Below are positions 56,007-64,000 of a DNA stretch of 64,000 nucleotides, one piece after another. The position numbers and the translations under genes are program-made. The notes beneath the pieces were generated by a model. It made no database searches. It had not been told where the DNA came from and saw only the letters and a program-made list of their open reading frames with translations. Origin of the DNA: Elymus sibiricus (lineage: Eukaryota; Streptophyta; Magnoliopsida; Poales; Poaceae); NCBI GenBank assembly GCA_039707655.1, contig CM077676.1, forward strand, positions 84,655,895 to 84,719,894, written 5' to 3'. The first letter of the stretch is position 1. The number at the start of each line of letters is the position of its first letter.

Positions 56007-58540
56007 AATCCATCATAATGGAATTTCTCCATGCGGGATTCTCCAATGTGACCAAATGCAGTGCCACACATATGTGGTATTCTTTTAGTCTTGCGACATT
56101 TAGCGTCAGTGTTACGGACGTATTATATTATTATCAAGATTCATAACATACATCTCATTCATAATGAAAGTATGGCCGTCATGTTATTCATAACACCGAA
56201 CAACAATTGTTCTCTCATGAACAACTTTCTTGCAACATTCTTTATGCAAATGGGCTAGAGTGTATGAAACTCCAAAAATGAATTATGAGAATAAATATAG
56301 AGGTAATACACTGATGGAAGGTATAGTAACTTTTACTATGTTCCCAACATGTATTTAAACCTCATTACCAGCTAGTCTTTTAGGCCGTAGTAGTTCTTGC
56401 ATCGGGTTGCAACAGAATGCAATCCAGCGGGTATTCCTGTGATCAACTCTAATCACAATACCCAAGAATCAGTGACTAACAATTTAATCATAATTCCCAA
56501 GAATTATATCTTTAACCAGCCTTCTATACATCTATAACTTGTATGACATTCATACATGAGCTGGACATTCCAGTCTTCATTCCTTTTGCCTTTATACTTC
56601 TAACAATTTTACTTCCAATATTTCTCCTACTCTCAGAAGAAGCACCCAACTTTAAGAGTGGCATTAGCCCTGGACTTCCAAGGCGTGAAAATTTCACTAA
56701 CACACTTCAGACACTTCCTTTCTCTTTAAGTTGTTTTTTATTCACCTTCATCTCATGACAGGCGTTCTTCTGGATCCCTGTTGTATTAGTCTAATGCATA
56801 GTAAACACTTTTACTAATAGTTTGCAAACACACATTGCTTTGGATATTTCATATCTATTAGCCTTTGTTTGTATCTGAAAATAATTTTTAGTTCCATGAA
56901 TATCACATAACTATCCCAAATCTTTGAAGTTCGGGTCTTAGGGAAGCAAACATATTGCACTTTGACCGTAACGGAATTCTAGCTTTTGGATTGAAGGACG
57001 AGAGTCACATTATCCATAGCATTAGTGGGAGAATACCGAAAGCAAGCGATAGGACAAAATCCTTCTCGACACTCTTGAGGACAATCCTCACATTACGTTA
57101 CCAATCGTAAAGTTTAACCAGATATTTAACAGCTATTCAATTTTAGTAGGGAAGGTGGAAAACGTGAGCCATTTATTCTGTAACTATTATGCAAATTTCA
57201 GTTTAGACAAGTTCATAATTAATTGCACTGAGAATTAAACAAGTTAATTCTATAGCGCGCTCCCACTCAAATCAATATCTCTCGTAATTGATTTGTGAGT
57301 GATTCAAGACCCGTATTTCAATTCAACGCCATTGACGGGTTCATCACTGATGACGCGAATTTTAATCAGTAGGCCAACTTGCCAATCACATCTCTATGTG
57401 ACTCTTGTCCATCTTTCGATGCACTTGTTCCGAGCTCAGGACTGTCCTGCCTGAACGTCAAGACAACCAAGTGATCACGCAGTGAGGTCTGACCTTCACC
57501 CGCCTTACACCTCTCTAATCGTTCGTGCTCATGTTTACATGGTGCACCCCAAAAAGATACGTGTTGTAGACGGCGCTACACTTGGGAGAACACTAACTAC
57601 TTGATATTTTTTGTGAGAGATCACCCTAATAAAAAGCGACTACCGCGCAATCAAGAAGGGTGCATCATAAGGGATAAACATCCCAGGCAATTTACAATAG
57701 CATGATATGGTATAGCCCTTTCTGATGGAGAAGTCTTTAATTTCTTCGTCTTCGACATCTGCGTCGGTGTTCACCCTCGCGAAGATTGCCACCACCTTGT
57801 CGATGCACCAGATAATATTGCTATCTCTATAGCTAATAAAACAAGTGCATTACTTCAGGTTGACACACAGGTCATTAAAGTGACAATCATATGGCTCCAA
57901 CCATCATGCCGAATCATGACACGCAGGTCATGTTAATTTACATTATATAGTCATCTCATACATAATCAAATTAAATATGAGAACTGCTATACCACATCAC
58001 ATGCACATCTCATGTCATCCTGCAAAACCAAGTTAGACTCCTCTAATCGGTTTATGCAAAATTTTATTTTACGTGGTTTCTAAGGTTTCAACCAAACCGC
58101 AGCTACCAACGTTTATCATCAAGCATGATTATTCAAGTCGCTAGATTAACTTTGCAGGGCGTATGAAACACGAGATAATAAAATCTTGAGCCCCATACTG
58201 AACTTCGTCATACGCATGACCCCCGTGCAGATCATATCTGCATTGCCCTTTTGTCTGCGAAATTTCATCTTTCTTTTAACTATGGTGGAATTCAACAAAC
58301 TGTTAGCACTTCGTTAATCAATCAGGATCGCGGATTGCCAGAACTTTGAAACTCCACCATGCCGTTATCAAGATCAGAAATACGCAAATTTCAGGGAAGC
58401 GAGAAGAACATCGGGTAATAGATTTCATTTTCTACCCGCACAAATAATTATCAGCAGTAGAATTCATCTACTACAAATTATATTGTGCAACACCCATACA
58501 TCTCATGTATTCTAGATCATAACCTGCATCTATGCATAGC

Positions 58541-58556
58541 ACGGCTCATGATGCCA
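58541..58556 (-). other. Primer-binding site of the copia element
   Basis: The minus strand reads TGGCATCATGAGCCGT one base inside the 5' LTR. It resembles the BARE site TGGTATCAGAGCC but has a substitution and an extra T, so priming may be weakened. Confidence 0.65.
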
Positions 58557-58557
58557 C

Positions 58558-60685
58558 TGTAGGGGAATGCGACAGAAAACAAAAAAATTCGGTACAGCGA
58601 GCACGCCCAGGACCACTATGGAGATGCATACAAGGTTTTTGGTCTGATTGTTACCAACTCGTAGCGCAGCGGAAGTAGAGTTGGTGCAGATCCCCGCAGC
58701 TCGGATTTTACAACCTCCCAACCGCGAGGATGTACTCCCTTGTCAGCTCACTGGACGGATCTCCGGACAGCCCTTCGGGAGCCCTCAGGACAGTCCCTCG
58801 GATAGTCCCACCGGACGGATCCTCGGATAGCCCTTCGGGAGGCACTCACAGAACCTCGGACGGTCACTCGGAAAGCCCTTCGGGAGGCACACTCGAACTA
58901 AGATCGAAACTACGACCTCTCTACCAAGTTGCACACATACGGTGTCAGCTATCCGGCAGGGCTTCGCCGTCCAGAACTAGTTCCCACCGGAACCCAGACA
59001 GCCTTTCGGCTTTACAAAACTATTTCGTGTGAGGGAGAGAAGAAGCTAGATCATTGCATGGCATTGTGTATGAGAGAATTTCTGATTTTGGAGAGCCCTC
59101 TCCACCTCTATTTATAGGAGGAGCAAGGGGTAGAGGCAAGGGGTGAAAAGACCAAAAGGGGTTTGGATATTTCACCATGCCACATAAGGAGGGCTTGTTC
59201 TTATGCACCAAATGGTGGAAGGAAGCCTCATGGGGACCCCCCCAAGCCCATGGACGAAATTGGCTGCCCCCTTGGGGGGCCCCACCACCTTTCCATCCAC
59301 CTTATCCTCTCTCCAAAAATAGGGAATTCCTTCTAGAAGAAAACCCCATTAAAACCAGCCCATAAAGTGCTTTTCACTATTCACGAAAACATTTTTCCGC
59401 GACCGTTTGAACCAAAAATATTTATGTAGGCCAAGAACATTTCTAGTACCCACTAAAATAATTTTGGACGCGTTCCAGAACATTTCCGGATCAGTGATTT
59501 TCGCCGGCGAAAAGATACCACAGCGTTTCCGGCAGCTCCGGAACATTTCCTGTTTTTTTCTCTAGAAAAATTCCAGAAGTTACCAGAACAATCTGGCAAC
59601 CTCCAAAAAGTTCCCGGCGCTTGCCGAAACCTTTTTGGCTCAATGGTTTACTCCGAAACAACTTTTCGGTTTTACCAAAACTTTTCCGGTGTTCTCTCCG
59701 GAACCTTTCCGTTGTCTCCGAAACTTTTCCGGTGACTTTCTCTCAGACTCCCTGTCTAGTATTCAACAGATATATGACCCTTAAGCGTGTGACCCTGTAG
59801 GTTTGGTGAAATATAGACATGACCGGAACACTTTCTGATCAATGATCAATAGCGGAACCGTGGACACCCATATTGATCCCTATACCCACACGAATGTATA
59901 TTCGAGTGAACCTCTAGTTGCCGTGTGCTATTCTTATTGCTTCACGATATGTTACAAATACCCGAGGTGAGACTTATCGGCATCCCCGTGAATCAACACT
60001 TGTCCACTATGCCAGTTACCTCGTTACTGATATTGTTCTCTTTTCTCGTTCCCGTGTACCGGCATCCCCGTGATCAAATCACGCTGTGTCTGGCCAGACG
60101 ATGATGGATACCGTGACACCGAGAGGGCCCAAGGAATATCTCTCCATCACCGGAGGAGAAAATCCCAATCTTGAGCTATCAAGTCCCTTGACATACTTTT
60201 TCATGAACCCGTAAGCCGCCGTAATAGCCACCCATTTACGGATGACGTTTAACAAACCCCAAAGTTCATGAAGCAAGCATGAAGAAACTCGATACTCTCA
60301 TGATCTAAGGAATTATGCAAACGTTAACTTGATCTATGTTATTAACCATTAACTTGTGACGAATGTATCTCATAGCATAACATCAATTCGGGTCGATTCA
60401 ACACAAATGTTCTTCTAACATTGTGCCCTCGAAGTTGCCGGCATAGACATGTCCATGATCAGGAAAACGTGATCATCATGCAACACTTGAGCCAGTCTTA
60501 GAGGCTTGACTAGGAATACTTTTTACCGTTTTATTATTCCACACGTGCACATGGGTTTTCCTCAGAGCCTTTATGGATATATGGGCTCGGGAACCATAGC
60601 AGTTATAGCATGGAACATAAACTTAATTAGGAACATGGGGATAAATAATAACATTTATTATTGCCTCTAGGGCATATCTCCTACA
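58558..60685 (-). repeat. 5' LTR of the copia element
   Basis: 2128 bp, same sequence as 51317-53423 with scattered substitutions and an extra segment 'aaccgcgaggatgtactccc' near 58718. It carries the promoter of this minus-strand element. Confidence 0.9.
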
Positions 60686-60935
60686 AATCCATGAACACAA
60701 CCCTGCCCATGAGATGGCTTTGCCTTGCTTGGACCGATAGGGAGAGGTCATGGAAGTGGTTGCCACTGCTAATTAATGACATGGTCCATGCTCTACTCAG
60801 GGGTTCTGTGATCTTCACCATTGGGGGTGGAAGTGCACATGTTTACAGTAGTATGACCCCTCACACTACTTTCACGAAGTTGTTTAACCACTGCAAGTGG
60901 AAGAACATGATGGTGCATGACTGTTGTTGCTGACG

Positions 60936-61224
60936 AAGGAAGAAAGAATCTAACATGGATGAAATATGTGCGAGGGAGATAAGTTTTCTGCAGTGTAAAT
61001 CGTACTTCTTTTCTGATTTTTGTCTTCTCTATTTATTCAGTGGTTAAATTTTAAAAAATTACAAAACAATGGGCTAGACATGCTATGGTAAGCTCTTGCG
61101 GCCTTGCAGGAGATGCCTCCCTTGATCGGCCATATGGGGCGGCTACGACCCTGGCGCCACCGCCCATCGCTCATGCCCATTAATGGGGTCCCGAACCGGG
61201 GGTGGCTAATGCCCAGGAGCCCGG
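60936..61224. other. Intergenic, no gene seen
   Basis: Probably decayed LINE 3' sequence, then 'gggctagacatgctatgg' and a GC-rich stretch up to the next LTR. Nothing supported. Confidence 0.4.
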
Positions 61225-61959
61225 TGATACGTCTCCAACGTATCTATAATTTATGAAGTATTCATGCCATGTTTACAATAGTTTTATATGGTTTTGGTGC
61301 ACTTTTATATTATTATTTTGGACTAACTTATTAATCTAGTGCCGAGTGCCAGTTCCTGTTTTCTTCTTGTTTTTTGTTTTGCAGAAAAACCATACCAAAC
61401 GAAGTCCAAACGCGATAAAACTTTACGGAGATTTATTTTGGAATATATGTGATTTTTTGGGAAGAAGAATCAACGCAAGGCGGTGCCCGAGGGCTCCACA
61501 AGGCAACACGGCGCGCCCCCCCGGGGCCGCGCCCTGTTGCCTTGTGGGCACCTCATAGGTCGGTTGACGCCCTTCATTTGCCGCAAGAAAGATAATTTCC
61601 AGATAAAAATCCCCTCAAAATTTCAGCCCAATCGGAGTTACGGATCTCTGGGAATATAAGAAACGGTTTTCGGCCAGAAACAGGAGCGCAGAAATAGAAG
61701 AGAAAGAGAGAGAGATCCAATCTCGGAGGGGCTCCCGCCCCTCCGGGCACCATGGAGGCCAAGGACCAGAGGGAGAACCTCTACCCATCTAGGGGGGAGG
61801 CCATGGAGGAGCAAGACGGAGGGGGATCCTCTCTTCCCCTCTCTCTCGGTGGCGCCGGAGTGCCGCCGGGGGAACCATCGCCGCGGTGATCGTCTTCATC
61901 AACATCACCGTCCATCACCTGCCTCATCTCTTTTCAGCGGTCCACTCTCCCGCACCCTG
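61225..61959 (+). mobile_element. LTR fragment of a second gypsy family
   Basis: Begins TGATACGTCTCCAACGTATC like the other gypsy LTRs, then diverges ('gaagtattcatgccatg', 'cagcccaatcggagttacgg', 'agagatccaatctcggaggg'). It is broken at 61959 by the next LTR; the rest should lie beyond the window. The GC-rich part 61730-61880 gives ORF-like translations without meaning. Confidence 0.75.
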
Positions 61960-63502
61960 TGATAGGTCTCCAACGTATCTATAATTTTTGATTGTTCCAC
62001 GCTATTATATTATCAATCTTGGATGTTTTTATATCCATTTACAGCAATTATATATCATTTTTTGGGACTAACCTATTAACTTAGTGCCCAGTGCCAGTTG
62101 CTGTTTTTTGCCTGTTTTTGGTTTTCCAGAATATTAGTAACAAACAAAGTCCAAATGCCATGAAACTTTTTGGAGATTTTTTCTGGACATAACAAGTACT
62201 GGAAGCTTCGGGAGAGGGCCAGAAGATGAAGCAGTGGCCCACGAGGCACCAGGGCGCGCCCTGGTGGCTTGTGGGGCCCACACAGCTCCGTTTGACCTAA
62301 TTTCACTACTATAAACTCTCTAAAATGGGAAAACCAACAGAGGAGTCCACGAAATACTTTTTCCGCTGCCGCAAGCTTCTGTTCTCGAGAGATCCCATCT
62401 GGAGGCCTTTACCGGTACTTCGCTGGAGGGGGAATCGATCACGGAGGGGCTCTACATCAACCTTGCTGCCCTTCCGATGATGCGTGAGTAGTTTACCACA
62501 GACCTTCGGGTCCATAGTTAGTAGCTAGATGACTTCTTCTCTCTTTTTGATCTTCAATACAATGTTTTCCTCGATGTTCTTGGAGTTCTATCCGATGTAA
62601 TCACTTTTTGCGGTGTGTTTGTTGGGATCCGATGAATTGTGAGTTTATGATCAGATTATCCATGAATATTATTTGAGTTTTCTCTGAACTCTTTTATGCA
62701 TGATTGTTATAGCTTCGTATTTCTCTCTGATCTAATGATTTGGTTTGGCCAACTAGATTGATTTATCTTGCAATGGGAGAGGTGCTTTGTAATGGGTTCG
62801 ATCTTGCGGTGCTCAATCCCAGTGACAGAAAGGGACATGACACATATGTATCGTTGCTATTAAGGGTAAAAAGATGGGGTTTATTCATGCGTGAGTTTAC
62901 TTTGTCTACATCATGTCATCTTGCTTAAGGCGTTACTCCGTTCTTTATGGACTTAATACACTAGATGCATGCTAGATAGCAGTCGATGTGTGGAGTAATA
63001 GTAGTAGATGCAAGCAGGAGTCGGTCTACTTGTCTCGGACATGATGCCTATATACATGATCATTGCCTTGGATATCATCATGATTATTTGCTTTTCTATC
63101 AATTGCCCAACAGTAATTTGTTTACCCACCGTATGCTATTTTCTTGAGAGAAGCCTCAAGTGAAAACTATGGCCGCTGGGTCTATCTAAATCATATATTA
63201 AAAACCCTAAAAATAATTTGCTGCACTTTTACTTTATTTATTTTATTTTATATTTTAGTTCAATCTATCTATCTATCACATAAAATTTAATCTTGCAATT
63301 AACCGCCGAGGGATTGACAACCCCTTGCTCGCGTTGGGTGCAAGGATTTGTTGTTTTGTGTGCAGGTGCTGCTAACGAGGTGTTGCGTGATTCTCCTACT
63401 GGATTGATAACCTTGGTTTCATAACTGAGGGAAATACTTATCTCTACTGTACTGCATTCCCCTTCCTCTTCAGGGAATTACCAACGCAGCTCACAAGTAG
63501 CA
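61960..63502 (+). repeat. 5' LTR of element C
   Basis: Same family as 15929-17491, 10224-11786 and 25132-27008. One base in the highly conserved first 12 differs (TGATAGG for TGATACG). Confidence 0.9.
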
Positions 63503-63739
63503 GGAGGAATATCTGGCGCCATTGCCGGGGAGACATCATCAACATCTATCAAGTACCTATGCATAAACTTTCATCTCCTTGCATTTATTTTATTTGCCTT
63601 TGCCTCTCGTTTTCATCTCCCCCACTTCTAAAAATTTTTATCGCAAAAACACAAAAATATTTTTACTTGCTTGCTTACTTTTATTGCCTTCATGTCGAAC
63701 ACACAAGAACAGAAACTAAAAGCAAAAATATAAGATACT

Positions 63740-64000
63740 ATGGATCCACTTAAAGTTTTCTACTTGGATCATCTTCGATCCATTTGTGCTCGTGCTGAAA
63801 CCCCAACTAGTTTAGTTGAGGGAAAATCTTTAAAGGAGCATGCTCATTTTGTGCGTCACCGTTTGTCTGAAAAAGGGAGACTCTTATGGCGTCAAATAAA
63901 TTGTTTGCTATGCTATGCTTGGAATCTATGTGAAATTTATGATTTTACTTGTTGCTCTAAGAACCCTAAAAAACACCTTCCCAACCTATGTGAGTTTAAT
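63740..64000 (+). CDS. Leader ORF of element C, partial
   Basis: ATG at 63740 opens 87 codons that reach the window edge without a stop: MDPLKVFYLDHLRSICARAE, then KSLKEHAHFVRHRLSEKGRLLW and LCYAWNLCEIYDFTCC. I recall this opening from gypsy elements of Triticeae, where it precedes or forms the gag N-terminus, but no standard domain is visible yet. An earlier ATG at 63693 (MSNTQEQKLK) hits a stop after 13 codons, so 63740 is the more likely start. Confidence 0.6.
   Translation, partial: MDPLKVFYLDHLRSICARAETPTSLVEGKSLKEHAHFVRHRLSEKGRLLWRQINCLLCYAWNLCEIYDFTCCSKNPKKHLPNLCEFN

Larger units (their letters stand above)
51317..60685 (-). mobile_element. BARE/Angela-like copia retrotransposon, complete in structure, coding region decayed
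   Basis: LTRs 51317-53423 and 58558-60685 enclose a 5.13-kb interior; AATCC duplications flank the element at 51312-51316 and 60686-60690. On the minus strand the LTR begins TGTAGGAGATATGCCC, resembling the BARE1 start, and ends with CGCATTCCCCTACA or a close variant. The primer site lies beside 58558 and a polypurine tract CAAGTGGGAG beside 53423. Short relics show minus-strand pol order: integrase-like FTGHKERAMNLL near 55900, RNase H-like near 53732-53935. No frame exceeds about 85 codons. The LTRs look about 98% identical by eye apart from a roughly 20-bp indel near 51475/58720. Confidence 0.9.
48530..60935 (+). pseudogene. Old LINE ORF2 fragment, split by a TRIM-like and a copia element
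   Basis: Three segments join: about 48530-48577, 50886-51316 and 60691-60935. Segment 1 plus 2 reads LFGEASGLRTNIAKSSIMLV, the stretch after the catalytic box in plant LINEs. Segment 2 continues with LALSDTKLCKINYQPSLDKIL, VLSAMMVFQMIIIDLPVRL and RREFLWKQ, with stops and frame changes. Segment 3 continues with PMRWLCLAWTDRERSWKWLP. The join across the copia element is clean once one AATCC is removed, and across the TRIM once one CAAAC is removed. This is the oldest layer of the 48.5-61 kb nest. Confidence 0.8.
61960..64000 (+). mobile_element. Athila-like gypsy element C, 5' part
   Basis: 5' LTR 61960-63502 (1543 bp) from TGATAGGTCTCC to ACAAGTAGCA, inserted in the preceding LTR; left flank ccctg (61955-61959). 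The primer region 'tctggcgccattgccgggg' (63511-63529) follows. Its internal start differs from elements A and B: the frame at 63740 is not the MSQENTKL-type gag. It runs off the window. Confidence 0.85.

Noticed and set aside
61574..61762. Small ORFs in GC-rich gypsy LTR DNA, including frames that recur at 11281-11525, 16095-16490 and 62076-62515
   Set aside because: They recur because the LTR recurs; no sign of coding constraint.

Overview
The window reads as intergenic, repeat-dense DNA from a large grass genome, most likely Triticeae (wheat, Aegilops or barley group). The evidence is a CACTA element with 'accgggactaa' subterminal repeats, Athila-like gypsy elements whose LTRs begin TGATACGTCTCC, a BARE/Angela-like copia element, Stowaway and Tourist-type MITEs, and a 4.5-kb solo LTR. 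No tRNA, rRNA, CRISPR array or prokaryotic feature was seen. Family names come from recognition by eye, not from a database search.

Two host-gene loci stand out. At 3169-8516 (+) there is a dead type III polyketide synthase (chalcone-synthase-like) gene. Its two exons can still be joined at a canonical intron, but the catalytic cysteine codon position is a stop, two further stops follow, two elements lie in the intron, one lies in exon 2, and an LTR cuts off the 3' end. At 41228-42562 (-) there is one intact single-exon gene for a plant carboxylesterase (alpha/beta-hydrolase-3 family) with a complete Ser-Asp-His set and a long basic C-terminal extension. A third gene-like relic, a zinc-knuckle pseudogene of a Poaceae-expanded family, lies at about 32640-35107 (-).

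Layout: 1-1512 is the 5' end of a CACTA element reading leftward. 1.5-8.5 kb is the polyketide synthase pseudogene and its insertions. 8.5-15.9 kb holds two partial LTR retrotransposons, one carrying many polypurine-tract-like motifs, plus an inverted solo LTR. 15.9-32.6 kb is a pair of pol-less gag-protease gypsy elements facing each other; the first is split by the 4.5-kb solo LTR and the second has lost the outer part of one LTR. 32.6-40.9 kb holds the zinc-knuckle relic, a small hAT-like element and two decayed LINEs. 40.9-42.7 kb is the carboxylesterase gene. 42.9-48.5 kb is a cluster of inverted-repeat elements and a small LTR element. 48.5-60.9 kb is an old LINE split first by a 2.3-kb TRIM-like element (TSD CAAAC) and then by a 9.4-kb copia element (TSD AATCC). 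61.2-64.0 kb is an LTR fragment invaded by another Athila-like element that runs off the window.

The window gives a readable insertion history: at least seven insertions have target-site duplications that can be read directly. I found no convincing new biological system. The most informative items are the polyketide synthase locus, the pair of related GC-rich TRIM-like elements, the opposed pol-less gypsy elements, and the copia element with near-identical LTRs around a decayed interior.
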